From Verrucomicrobiia bacterium (GTDB lineage Bacteria; Verrucomicrobiota; Verrucomicrobiia; Limisphaerales; UBA11358): a stretch of DNA of 39,534 nucleotides. The translations under genes were made by a program, and so were the position numbers. The notes beneath the pieces were generated by a model. It saw only the letters and a list, made by a program, of their open reading frames with translations. It made no database searches and was not told where the DNA came from. Where the stretch lies: contig JARLJW010000113.1 of the NCBI GenBank assembly GCA_031290985.1, positions 1 through 39,534 of the forward strand. Direction: 5' to 3'. Each line of letters starts with the position of its first letter. Position 1 is the first letter of the stretch. Positions 15,646-23,672 of this stretch are shown here, in pieces.

Positions 15646-15933
15646 TCAGGCCGACGGCTTCGGTTTCTTATCCTGCTGCTCATCCAAATCCTCATAACCG
15701 ACGTCTCCGGCCAAACCTTCAACGATGGAAAAACGATGCGCCAGACACGCGCAAAGAATACCTGCCGGAACACTCAAAATAATCAGACAGCAAGCAGTCA
15801 AATGTCTCCCTGAGCCATCTGCCGGCCCCAAAAAACTCAGGCCGCCGAGCGCCAACAGCAGCGCCACGAAAACTCCGCAGGCAAGCCGATGCAGCCATGG
15901 CGGCAAATGATGATTTCGGATAAACGGGCGCAT
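15646..15933 (-). CDS. Hypothetical small membrane protein
   Basis: This 95-residue protein has a basic N-terminus, two hydrophobic helices (about 15-36 and 44-66) and an acidic, Lys/Pro-ending cytoplasmic tail (GYEDLDEQQDKKPKP). No family was recognised. It is 59 bp upstream of the SUKH gene on the same strand and possibly co-transcribed with it, as would be seen for a membrane partner, but this is inference. Confidence 0.7.
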   Translation of the reverse strand: MRPFIRNHHLPPWLHRLACGVFVALLLALGGLSFLGPADGSGRHLTACCLIILSVPAGILCACLAHRFSIVEGLAGDVGYEDLDEQQDKKPKPSA

Positions 15934-16073
15934 GGCCGGCCTAACGGATATATTGAGCGACAGTTTTGAGGTTGATCACTTTCACTGGATTCGACGCTAG
16001 ACCGGTGTTTTCGACTTGTCCAGCAAGGACTTTTGGAACTGCTTCGGGTTATTAGCCAGCCGGACTTCGGAAC

Positions 16074-16142
16074 TTCCGAACGGCTTCGCATTGGCCACGC
16101 GCTGCGGCTGACCCGGCGGGCGCAGCCGCCGTCCGTTCGGAA
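16074..16142. repeat. Nested inverted repeat (hairpin within hairpin)
   Basis: TTCCGAACGG (16074-16083) and CCGTTCGGAA (16133-16142) are perfect 10-bp reverse complements. Inside them GCGGCTG (16104-16110) pairs with CAGCCGC (16123-16129). The 69-nt element could fold as a structured RNA or be a miniature repeat. No function can be assigned. Confidence 0.75.
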
Positions 16143-16163
16143 ATGGAACACGCTCCGGGAACC

Positions 16164-16187
16164 CGCAGGGCGGGACGCCTGCGCTAC
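16164..16187. repeat. Palindromic unit ending in GCTAC
   Basis: CGCAGG (16164-16169) pairs with CCTGCG (16178-16183) across GCGGGACG, and the unit ends with CTAC (16184-16187). The same design (short stem, then GCTAC) recurs twice at 17352-17400, so this looks like a member of a dispersed palindromic repeat family. Confidence 0.6.
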
Positions 16188-16240
16188 GGGCCGCGGGGTT
16201 TCACGCTTGAGCGGGCGGGACGGCCGTGCCAGACCGGGTC

Positions 16241-16450
16241 ATGAAATTGCGGAGCCTGGCGGCGCTGATCTTCCGGTTCATCGGCCTGTTTTATATCATT
16301 GATAGCCTTACCTTCAATCTGGTGTCGGCCATTACGAAGCATGACGGCTGGCAAATAGTGAACGTCGTGCTGGAGCTGGGGCTGGGGTTTTGCTTCATCA
16401 GGTTCAGCAAGAAGATCGCCGGCTGGTTTTGCTGGGGCTTGGAGGATTGA
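16241..16450 (+). CDS. Hypothetical small membrane protein
   Basis: This 69-residue protein starts at ATG 16241 (MKLRSLAALIFR..). It has two hydrophobic helices (about 4-28 and 42-60) and a Trp-rich end (WFCWGLED). It is the only plus-strand gene in this cluster of small membrane proteins. No family was recognised. An in-frame ATG at 16226 is less likely because it would put MPDRV before the natural MKLR start. Confidence 0.6.
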   Translation: MKLRSLAALIFRFIGLFYIIDSLTFNLVSAITKHDGWQIVNVVLELGLGFCFIRFSKKIAGWFCWGLED

Positions 16451-16503
16451 GGCGGCGGGATGGCGTTGCCGCTGCCGGGTCAATTGGTTTGTGGGCGGCG
16501 GCG

Positions 16504-16779
16504 TCAGCCGCTGAAATACCACCACAAAATCATGCCGATCATCAGACCGGAAAACACCAGGCCAACCCCGGCCGTGGCTTCGGCGGTGAGGTAAATCGGC
16601 TGGCCTCGCCGATGGTAGAAACCGCCCCACTTGAATTCGGCGCGCAGCAGGCGGTCACACTTCCAGCGGCCACCGGAGATGAGCGGCACGACGACCCGGC
16701 CGACGTAGTAACCGGCCACCTGAAAGACTGCTTCAAAGAGCGGTTGCAGGATCAGTTCACTGATGAAACTGGCTGGCAT
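16504..16779 (-). CDS. Hypothetical small membrane protein
   Basis: This 91-residue protein has an amphipathic N-terminal helix (about 5-35), a central polar stretch rich in Arg/Trp (SGGRWKCDRLLRAEFKWGG) and a C-terminal membrane helix ending in WWYFSG (about 69-90). The layout is seen in small uncharacterised membrane proteins. No family was recognised. It lies 21 bp after the interrupted membrane-protein gene upstream, on the same strand. Confidence 0.7.
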   Translation of the reverse strand: MPASFISELILQPLFEAVFQVAGYYVGRVVVPLISGGRWKCDRLLRAEFKWGGFYHRRGQPIYLTAEATAGVGLVFSGLMIGMILWWYFSG

Positions 16780-16800
16780 ATCCGCAAAGTGCCTCCCGAG

Positions 16801-17220
16801 TCAGCGATCTCGAGCCGGGGAGGGATGGGCGCGAAACCAGCAGTTCGAGGAGGAATGAAACAGGGCAGCCACGGCGATGAGGTCCAAGAGGTCGCCCGCC
16901 CAAAACCAGACGGCCACCAAAGTTGAGAATGTTTGATGGTAGCGAATCCATACCAGCGGCGAACTGCCGACGGCCTCGCAGACCGTTCAAACAACCAACA
17001 CCCACCGCGCCCAATTTTTCCCGTGGAAGGCGAACCAAAGCAGAACAAAATAAAGCAAATGTTGAACCAGAATACTTCCGTAAATGAGATAATGGCTCGA
17101 CTCAAAATGTGCAATCGTCAGCACGAAAGCCACGCCGGCGCCAAACCCCAGCCAGGCAAGGGCCAACTTGACTGCCAGCGGGCGGGCGGGGTTATGGGTG
17201 GTGATGTCCATGCGTGTCAT
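16801..17220 (-). pseudogene. Four-helix small membrane protein interrupted by an in-frame TGA
   Basis: From ATG 17220 (or 17211) the frame encodes two clear membrane helices and the start of a third (KNWARWVLVV), then meets TGA at 16987-16989. The same frame stays open after the stop for about 61 codons, to 16801. That stretch is strongly protein-like: a second hydrophobic helix (FSTLVAVWFWAGDLLDLIAV) and the ending ALFHSSSNCWFR, which resembles the 'lLftp.sn.WFr' ending common in small four-helix membrane proteins. One base change (for example TGG to TGA, or CGA to TGA) explains the break. Genuine pseudogene, sequencing error or readthrough cannot be separated here. If the stop is real, a 77-residue protein remains. 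Confidence 0.72.
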
Positions 17221-17485
17221 GCCTTCAAGCGAGCGTAGGTCTGAAGTTTCGTGGTGTCCAGCCGGGAACGGGGGGCTCGCTTTTGTCCGCCGCCCGCCGG
17301 CGGGTGGACTTTGGCAGGTTCGCGCGCCGCGGACAGGGCCACGGTTTTTCCGGGCGGCCGGATGCCGCCCGCTACGTCAGGCCAGGAGTCCTGACGCTAC
17401 AACGGCAGGCGGGAGCGCCGCAGCAGAGGATCAAGGTGAAGACGGAATGACGAATGACGAATGGGCAGGCGCGCTACCGCCAATG
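17221..17485. other. Intergenic palindrome cluster before the malQ terminus
   Basis: No gene is present in this 265-bp gap. It contains a perfect 12-bp palindrome CCCGCCGGCGGG (17293-17304), an inverted pair GTCCGC (17285-17290) / GCGGAC (17329-17334), and two hairpin-plus-GCTAC units (17352-17400, listed separately). Such dense palindromes usually mark accumulated dispersed repeats. Confidence 0.6.
17352..17400. repeat. Two tandem palindrome-plus-GCTAC units
   Basis: Unit 1: GGGCGGC (17352-17358) pairs with GCCGCCC (17364-17370), followed by GCTAC (17371-17375). Unit 2: GTCAGG (17376-17381) pairs with CCTGAC (17390-17395), followed by GCTAC (17396-17400). The stems differ, but the architecture matches the unit at 16164-16187. 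Confidence 0.7.
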
Positions 17486-20146
17486 CTACCGGCCATGCTC
17501 GCGCAACAGCGCGGCCAACCGGGCGTTGAACGCCTTCGCCTGAGCCAGCTTCTCCAAGGTGAGGTGCAGCCGGTAGCGCCAGTAGTAATTTGGAATGGCG
17601 GGCACATTGATGCGCTCGGCGGCCACGTCCTGGCGGCGGATTTTCCCGTCCATGCCCAGCAGGTCCTGCAATTGGAAGATGCTCCACATGGCCGGCGAAT
17701 CCAGATGCTGCCGGATGACCGCCTCGACCAGCTCCGGGGTCGCCTCGCGCGGCGCTTCCCCGGGCAATCCCAGTCCGCGGTTGAAAAATTTCTGCGTCAG
17801 GGCCGGCTCCTCCGTCCACCAGCCGCGGATGGTGCTCATGTCGTGCGTCGAGGGGGTGACGACGCTCAGGTACGGCGCATCCGCGGGCCGCGAAAATTCC
17901 TGTCCCGGATTTTTCGGCATCCGCTGGATCTCCAGGCTGAGGAAGCCCAGGTCGCGCATCACCTCCGGCACGCAGGCGGGCACCAGGCCAAGGTCCTCGC
18001 CGCAGATGAGCATGTTGGTCACGCGTTTCAGCGCCGGCAGCTTTTGCATGGCCTCGCGCATCCAGAAATCGTCCTGCCGCCGGAAAAAATAATCCACGTA
18101 CAGCTCGCGCAGCTTCGCCTGCTGGTCCGCCGCCAGGTTCTTGAACGACAAGGTCTGCTCCATCGCAAAACGGAAATGATATTTTCCATCCACCGGCAGC
18201 AGGATGACGTTGCTGATCAAATCGAACAGGCCCAGCTTCAGTTTGGCGTTCCGCGCGTTCGCCGGCAGCGTGGCGAAATGATTTTCCACCTGCCGCTGCG
18301 TGGCGAAGCCGTGCTTGAGCCGGTATTCGTCATCGCCGGTCGCATCGAGATAATCCCGCCGGACGGCCTCCGCTTCCGCGCCAAAAACCTCCGCCAGCAC
18401 TTCATCGGTGATGAACGGCTTCGTCAGGCGGTCGTAATTGAACGTGATGCCGCGCGCGGCAAATTCGTTCGGCTCGATGGCGATGGCCGGCACGAAGTAG
18501 CCGAGGATGCCCTCCACCGCGTGCGCCGGGCTGCTCCAGATGCGGAAAAAACCGAGGATATGATCAATCCGGAAGGCGTCGAAATAATTGCCCATCTGCT
18601 CGAACCGGCGTTTCCACCACAGGAAGCCGTCGGCCGCCATGCGCGGCCAGTTGTAGGTCGGGAAACCCCAGTTCTGGCCCTTGGCCGCAAAGGGATCGGG
18701 CGGCGCGCCGGCCTGCATCTCCATGTGGTACAGCTCGGGCGACTGCCACGCGTCCGCGCCATGGCGATACACGCCGATGGCGATGTCCCCCTTCACCACC
18801 AATCCGCTGGCGTGCGCGTAGGCCGTGGCTTCCTTCAATTGCAGGTGCAGATGGAACTGGATGAAATAATGGAACGCCGCCTCGTCATTCCGTTTCAAGA
18901 AGGCGGCGATCTTCTCCGCCACATAAGTGTTGTGCTCCGGCCAGCGGCTGAAATCGGCCGTGCCGTATTTATCCCGCAAACAACAGAACGCGGCATAGGG
19001 CACCAGCCAGTGCTGGTTTTCGGCAAAAAACTTTTTGTACTCCTTCGTCCGGAAGGTCGCGGCCTTTTGCGAGGGGAAGATTTTCCGCAGGAAATCCAGC
19101 TTCACCTTCATCACAGCCTCATAATCCACGGTCTTCAACCGGTTCAGCTTTTGACGCACGGCTTCGAGCGGCTTGAGGTGTTTTTTATTTTTGGCATCCG
19201 CGACCGCCGCGAGGTTCAAGTACTGCGGATGCAGCGCGAAGGCGGAGATGGCCGCATAGGGATACGAATCTTTCCACGTCTTGGTCGCGCCCGTGTCATT
19301 GACCGGCAGAAGCTGGATCAGTTTGAGCCCGGCCTGTTTCCCCCAGTCCGCCAGCGGCTTGAGATCCAGAAATTCGCCCACGCCAAAGCTGTTTTCACTT
19401 CGCAGACTGAAGACCGGCACCGCCACGCCCGCACCGCGCCAGTGCTCGACCGGCAGGTTCGCAAACCCGTCGTTCACCAGCGTGTGCTTGTCGCGCGCGA
19501 TCCGGTCGTTCAAAACCCGGTTCTGCCCGTCTTCAAAGCGGATGAACGCCTGCTTTTCCACGTCATAAACGCCGTATTTATAAGCGAAAGGAAATGCCTG
19601 ACCGCGCAGGTCCAGCTTCACGGACAGCTCGTCTTCACCCGCGAGGCGATTCAGCAAGAGGGGGATCCGGGTCTGCCAGTTTCCGAGAACCGCCCCTTCC
19701 CCGATCAGGCACAGGGTTTCATTCTTCCCCAGCAACGGGGCTTTCACGCGAAAGGTATGCGTGGGGGTTTTGGTCTGCGTGGTTTTTACTTCCGTGAACT
19801 GGGCCTGGAGCAGGACATTCTTGAACGGCACGGTGGCAAAGGCATTGGCGTAAAAAGCCGCGGCATTCCACGAATCGATCACCAGCAGCTCGGCACAGTT
19901 GAAATCCGCCGGGCGCAGGTGGCGGTCACGGCCCCAGTCGGTCGCCTGCGCGGCGCCATTGCGGAAAATGTAGTTGTAACTGAACGGTTCGGCACAAGCC
20001 TGGGCCGCCAGCGGCACGGTGGCTTCCCAGTGTTCGCGGTCGAGAAACTGGAGCGGCACGGCATGGCCGGGCAGCGGATGGCCGCCGGCAAGGGCGAGCG
20101 ACTGGCCGGGTTGGGTCACAAACCGCAGACGAAAGGTCAAATTCAC
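17486..20146 (-). CDS. malQ: 4-alpha-glucanotransferase (GH77) with two N-terminal CBM20 domains
   Basis: This is an 886-residue protein from GTG 20146. Residues about 1-105 and 130-235 are two CBM20-type starch-binding domains (each with a 'lAGG..LPG' or 'LiGEgavLGNW' opening and an 'FsYnYi'/'FaYKYG' strand). The rest is a GH77 catalytic domain: DAFRIDH with nucleophile D528, GEDLG with acid/base E717, and THDMST with D769. This two-CBM20 plan is that of plant and bacterial DPE2-like enzymes, which transfer glucosyl units between maltose and branched glucans. It is longer than classical E. coli MalQ because of the CBMs and an insert at about 320-430. It would serve cytoplasmic maltose/glycogen metabolism. 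It stands alone and is divergent from the large exported protein. A 1,073-codon antisense frame is only a shadow. Confidence 0.95.
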   Translation of the reverse strand: MNLTFRLRFVTQPGQSLALAGGHPLPGHAVPLQFLDREHWEATVPLAAQACAEPFSYNYIFRNGAAQATDWGRDRHLRPADFNCAELLVIDSWNAAAFYANAFATVPFKNVLLQAQFTEVKTTQTKTPTHTFRVKAPLLGKNETLCLIGEGAVLGNWQTRIPLLLNRLAGEDELSVKLDLRGQAFPFAYKYGVYDVEKQAFIRFEDGQNRVLNDRIARDKHTLVNDGFANLPVEHWRGAGVAVPVFSLRSENSFGVGEFLDLKPLADWGKQAGLKLIQLLPVNDTGATKTWKDSYPYAAISAFALHPQYLNLAAVADAKNKKHLKPLEAVRQKLNRLKTVDYEAVMKVKLDFLRKIFPSQKAATFRTKEYKKFFAENQHWLVPYAAFCCLRDKYGTADFSRWPEHNTYVAEKIAAFLKRNDEAAFHYFIQFHLHLQLKEATAYAHASGLVVKGDIAIGVYRHGADAWQSPELYHMEMQAGAPPDPFAAKGQNWGFPTYNWPRMAADGFLWWKRRFEQMGNYFDAFRIDHILGFFRIWSSPAHAVEGILGYFVPAIAIEPNEFAARGITFNYDRLTKPFITDEVLAEVFGAEAEAVRRDYLDATGDDEYRLKHGFATQRQVENHFATLPANARNAKLKLGLFDLISNVILLPVDGKYHFRFAMEQTLSFKNLAADQQAKLRELYVDYFFRRQDDFWMREAMQKLPALKRVTNMLICGEDLGLVPACVPEVMRDLGFLSLEIQRMPKNPGQEFSRPADAPYLSVVTPSTHDMSTIRGWWTEEPALTQKFFNRGLGLPGEAPREATPELVEAVIRQHLDSPAMWSIFQLQDLLGMDGKIRRQDVAAERINVPAIPNYYWRYRLHLTLEKLAQAKAFNARLAALLREHGR

Positions 20147-20464
20147 GGCGATGTTTTACCAGTGTTCGCGGCACGGTGCAAACCCGCACGAAGATGTTAC
20201 GCCTTGAATTCAACCGGGCGGTTTCCAGGTCCGCATTCCGCAGCACACACAGAAGGGGTGACGCTGGATCCAGAGGCATTCAGGCCCGGTTTCCAGCGCA
20301 GCAAAACCCAAACGGCGGAATCCGGCGGCAAAAGGCGGAATCCACACATTCATGCGGTTAAATTGGACGACTCATCTTGCTATGTTTGAAGCGATCCCTG
20401 AAACCCTAAGACCTTGTTTGTCGCCATCAGAAACCGACTAAACCCACCCGCAAATCAAACCCAT
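20147..20464. other. 318-bp divergent intergenic region
   Basis: It lies between divergent starts and must carry both promoters. A direct repeat GGCGGAATCC occurs at 20314-20323 and 20334-20343. A possible extended -10 box, TGCTATGTT (20378-20386), precedes the large exported-protein gene by about 80 bp. No convincing gene is present. Confidence 0.5.
20378..20386 (+). promoter_or_regulatory. Possible extended -10 promoter element
   Basis: TG-N-TATGTT at 20378-20386 fits the extended -10 consensus (TGnTATAAT) at four of six core positions. The -35 region (about 20358-20363, TTAAAT) is poor. It would give a 5' leader of about 70-75 nt for the gene starting at 20465. Weak evidence. Confidence 0.22.
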
Positions 20465-23400
20465 ATGCTTATGAAGCAGACACTTGCACTACCACGTTCC
20501 GCCGGCGGAAAAAAACTGGCAACCGCTTTCCGTCTCACGTTTTTATCCTGCCTGCTGGCCGGCGCAGTCCAGGCTGAGAACGCCTACACTTGGAACGGCG
20601 GCAGCAGCACCTCCGGCAACTGGACCGACACCGGCAACTGGGGCGGCGCCTCGATGGCACCCCAGGCGTTCATCAACTTCGACGGCTCGGCGCGGTTGAG
20701 CAACACCAACAATTTTTCCAGCGGCAGCGCCGCCCATCAAATTTACTTCAAGAGCACGGGCGGCGCGTTCAACCTCTACGGCAACGGTTTGACTTTTTAT
20801 GATTTCGGCGGGTCGGACCCGAACATCCAGAACGAGGGCACGGGCAACACGCAGACCATCAACTTCCCCTTCGCCAACGGGAACAACAATGGAACTTTTC
20901 ACATCCTGAACATCAACGTCAACACCAGCCCCAACCAGGGGCCCCTGACGTTCAACGGCGCCATCAGTTCCGCCGATGCGAACCAGCCCCTGCGGGTCAT
21001 CAATGTCTATGGTCCGTCCGCCATCACCTTCAACGGCAGCATCTCCGATTTTGACAGCACCCACAAACTGGCGCTGTCCCAGCTTGGCAGCGGCACCACC
21101 ACCCTGCGCGCGACGAACACGTTCACCGGTGACCTGACCGTCAATGCCGGCACCCTGGTGCTGGCGACAAATAGCGCGCTGGCGAACAGCACCAACTTCA
21201 TCCGCCTCGGCGACACCGCCGGTACAACGGGGGCCAATTTGAATTTGAACGGCGGCAACACGCTGGCGACCGCCATCAACGTCCGCAGCGGCAGCAGCGG
21301 CGGGAAAATCATCGCCAACACTTCCGGCACGCCCGGTCCGGCGACTTTCGGCGGGAATATTTTCCTGGATGCGGACGTGACCCTCTTTGCAAACAGCACC
21401 GGCGGCAACCTTTTGTCCGGGGCCACGCTGGACTTAAAGAACCAGACGCTCACGGCGGACGGCACCGGCAGCAATTACATCACCGGCACGCTGCAAAACT
21501 CCACCGGCAACGGCAATATAATCAAAAAAAGTGCCGGCACATTGACCCTGACCGGCAACAATACTTACGCCGGCACCACCACCGTGAATGGCGGCGTGCT
21601 CCGCGTCAACGGCCAGACTGGTTCCAACAGCGGCACCGGCACGGGCGCGGTGACCATCAACCCCGGCGGCACCTTGAGCGGCAACGGCCGCATCGGCGGC
21701 GCGGTCACCGTGTCCAACTCCGCCACCGCCGGGCTGTATCCCAACAGCGGCAGCACGCTCACCATCAGCAACAATCTCACCATCGGCGGCAATAGCGCGG
21801 TCGTTAAATTCGATCTGAGCAGCAGCGCCGGCGGCGCGAATGACAAGGTGGTTTTGGTGAACGGCACGCTGGCCTGCGGCGGCGCTCAAGTCACCCTCAA
21901 CCTCACCAATGCCGCGCTCGCCGCGTCCGACTACGTGCTCTTTGACGTGGGCGCTGCCGGCACCATCTCCGGCAGTTTCAATTCCACTCCGGCCTTCACC
22001 GGCACCACGCCCAATTACTCCGCCGGCTACAGCATTGTGACTGTGGGTAAAACCGTGGTGCTCCGCTACACTCCCTTGTCCGTGACCATCACCAACGTCG
22101 TCGCCAGCGGCAAGGTGTATGACGGCACCAACACCGCCAGCCTGAGCGGAGGCGCGGTGTCCGGCCTCATCAGCCCGGACACCATCGCCACGGTCACCAA
22201 CGTCCCGGGCACCGGCACCTTTGCCAGCAAGAACATTGGCACCTGGGCCGTGACCGCCGCCGGCTTCACCCTGGGCGGGGCAAACGCTTCGCGCTACGCC
22301 CTCTCGGCACAGCCGATCGTAGCCAACGCCAGCATCTCCGCCAAGAGCGTCACCATCACCGGCGTCACCGCCAGCGGCAAAACGTACGACCGGACCAACA
22401 CGGCATCCCTCAGCGGCGGCAGCGTGTCCGGGGTCATCAGCCCTGATGTCGTGAACGTCTCCGCCGGCACCGGAACTTTCGCCAGCAAGAACATCGGCAC
22501 CTGGGCCGTCACGACGACAGGCTATGGGCTCACCGGCACCGACGCTGGAAATTACCTGCTCCCCGCACAGCCGACCGTGCCCAATGCCACCATCTCCGCC
22601 AAAGGCGTCACCATCATCGGCTTGAGCGCAAATGACAAGGTCTATGACGGCACCAACACCGCCACGCTCTCCGGCACGCCCTCCCTGATTGGCGTCATCA
22701 GTCCCGACAGTGTCACGATTATCGCCACCTCCGCCGCCGCCACTTTTGCGAACGCCAACGCCGGCCTGCATCCGGTCACAGTCACCGGTTATGCGCTGGG
22801 CGGTGCTGATGCCGGGAATTACTCCCTTTCCGCACAGCCCGTCGTGGCCAACGCCACCATCACCCAGGCCGGCACGACGCTGGGACTCACGACGTCGGCC
22901 ATTCCACGTTCTCAACCTGGCTCCAATGTCACGTTCACCGCCACCCTCACCGCCACTCCCGGCACCGCGACCGGCGGCATTCAATTCCTGACCAATGGTG
23001 TGGCTGCCGGCTCGCCCGTGGGGTTGACCGGCTTGACCGCGCAATTCTCGACCGGCACCCTGCCCCCCGGCACCAACAGCATCACCGCCCAATACGCCGG
23101 CGACGGCAATTTCACCGGCAGCACCAACAGCTTGAATCAAGTGGTCAACCATCTGCCGGTGGCGAACAACGTCAGTTATTATCGCGGCGCGGTGAACTCC
23201 TTTAAGATCAAGTTAAGTGACCTGGTGACCAACGTCACCGATCTCGACGGCGACTCCAATTCCATCACCGGCTTCGGCACCAGCACCAACGGCGTCACGC
23301 TGACCACCGGCGGCGGTTTTGCGATGTATTACAACACCAACCTGGTGAACGACCAGTTTACCTACACCGTAAGCGATGGCTTCGGCGGCGGCGGCACCGG

Positions 23401-23659
23401 CACCATCACGCTGACCGCGCAGGCCTTTCTCACCGGCCAGAACGCCACCGTCAGCATCGGCGGCGGCACGGCGACCGTCCATTTCTCCGGCATCCCCGGC
23501 TACGGCTACAGCGTGCAACGCTCCACCAACCTGATTGACTGGGCCGTCATCCGGACCACGAACGCGCCCGCCAACGGCCAGTTGAATTTCACCGATGACT
23601 TCAGCGACCTCGGCGTCGTGCCCAGTTCGGCCTACTACCGCCTGCAATATAACCCATGA
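20465..23659 (+). CDS. Large exported repeat protein (autotransporter-associated repeats, YDG, Ig-like)
   Basis: This 1,064-residue protein starts at ATG 20465 (a second ATG is at 20471). A signal peptide (GKKLATAFRL.. then a hydrophobic core, cut near VQA/EN at about residue 39) is followed by a Gly/Asn/Thr-rich beta-helical part (about 40-535) containing autotransporter-associated beta-strand repeats (AGTLTLTGNNTYAGTTTVNGG). Three YDG domains follow (about 538-800; KVYDGTNTA, KTYDRTNTA, KVYDGTNTA), then an Ig-like domain of Big_3 type (about 802-895), a cadherin-like segment (LDGDSNSITG.. NDQFTYTVSDG) and a C-terminal 'VQRSTNLIDW ... YYRLQYNP' module. There is no autotransporter barrel. It is probably an extracellular or surface adhesin/scaffold. 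It is convergent with xdhC (gap 13 bp) and next to the pectin genes, suggesting plant-polymer binding, but this is inference. Confidence 0.88.
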   Translation: MLMKQTLALPRSAGGKKLATAFRLTFLSCLLAGAVQAENAYTWNGGSSTSGNWTDTGNWGGASMAPQAFINFDGSARLSNTNNFSSGSAAHQIYFKSTGGAFNLYGNGLTFYDFGGSDPNIQNEGTGNTQTINFPFANGNNNGTFHILNINVNTSPNQGPLTFNGAISSADANQPLRVINVYGPSAITFNGSISDFDSTHKLALSQLGSGTTTLRATNTFTGDLTVNAGTLVLATNSALANSTNFIRLGDTAGTTGANLNLNGGNTLATAINVRSGSSGGKIIANTSGTPGPATFGGNIFLDADVTLFANSTGGNLLSGATLDLKNQTLTADGTGSNYITGTLQNSTGNGNIIKKSAGTLTLTGNNTYAGTTTVNGGVLRVNGQTGSNSGTGTGAVTINPGGTLSGNGRIGGAVTVSNSATAGLYPNSGSTLTISNNLTIGGNSAVVKFDLSSSAGGANDKVVLVNGTLACGGAQVTLNLTNAALAASDYVLFDVGAAGTISGSFNSTPAFTGTTPNYSAGYSIVTVGKTVVLRYTPLSVTITNVVASGKVYDGTNTASLSGGAVSGLISPDTIATVTNVPGTGTFASKNIGTWAVTAAGFTLGGANASRYALSAQPIVANASISAKSVTITGVTASGKTYDRTNTASLSGGSVSGVISPDVVNVSAGTGTFASKNIGTWAVTTTGYGLTGTDAGNYLLPAQPTVPNATISAKGVTIIGLSANDKVYDGTNTATLSGTPSLIGVISPDSVTIIATSAAATFANANAGLHPVTVTGYALGGADAGNYSLSAQPVVANATITQAGTTLGLTTSAIPRSQPGSNVTFTATLTATPGTATGGIQFLTNGVAAGSPVGLTGLTAQFSTGTLPPGTNSITAQYAGDGNFTGSTNSLNQVVNHLPVANNVSYYRGAVNSFKIKLSDLVTNVTDLDGDSNSITGFGTSTNGVTLTTGGGFAMYYNTNLVNDQFTYTVSDGFGGGGTGTITLTAQAFLTGQNATVSIGGGTATVHFSGIPGYGYSVQRSTNLIDWAVIRTTNAPANGQLNFTDDFSDLGVVPSSAYYRLQYNP
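22080..22868 (+). repeat. Three tandem YDG-domain coding repeats
   Basis: Three consecutive units of about 260 bp each encode the same domain, with the shared words VTITxVxASGK.YD.TNTASLSGG, GTGTFASKNIGTWAVT and LSAQP.VANA.I. Units 1 and 2 are closest to each other at the DNA level (GGCACC..GCCAGCAAGAACATTGGC-like blocks), so the array grew by tandem duplication. Confidence 0.85.
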
Positions 23660-23672
23660 CCGCCCGGCGAAG

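Larger units (their letters stand above)
15934..16240. other. Intergenic region rich in palindromes
   Basis: This 307-bp gap separates divergent small genes. No credible gene is present. It holds a nested hairpin (16074-16142) and a palindrome followed by GCTAC (16164-16187), listed separately. The remaining sequence, 15934-16073, shows nothing recognisable. Confidence 0.6.

Noticed and set aside
15519..15773. An 84-codon minus-strand frame between the SUKH and small membrane-protein genes
   Set aside because: It overlaps both neighbours in another frame and has no protein-like features.
16184..16630. A 148-codon minus-strand frame overlapping two small membrane-protein genes
   Set aside because: Arg/Gln-rich product without helices or domain; conflicts with better candidates at 16241-16450 and 16504-16779.
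17168..20389. A 1,073-codon plus-strand open frame
   Set aside because: It lies wholly antisense to the 4-alpha-glucanotransferase, whose catalytic motifs are intact. The product is Arg/His/Gln-rich with no domain, as expected from GC-rich third positions.
22080..22868. Possible CRISPR array because of regularly spaced similar words
   Set aside because: The units are about 260 bp, diverged and in frame; they encode YDG protein domains, not short identical repeats with unique spacers.
21434..23152. A 572-codon minus-strand Gly/Ala-rich frame
   Set aside because: Mirror image of the repetitive Gly/Thr/Asn coding of the exported repeat protein; its apparent repeats are by-products of the YDG repeats.
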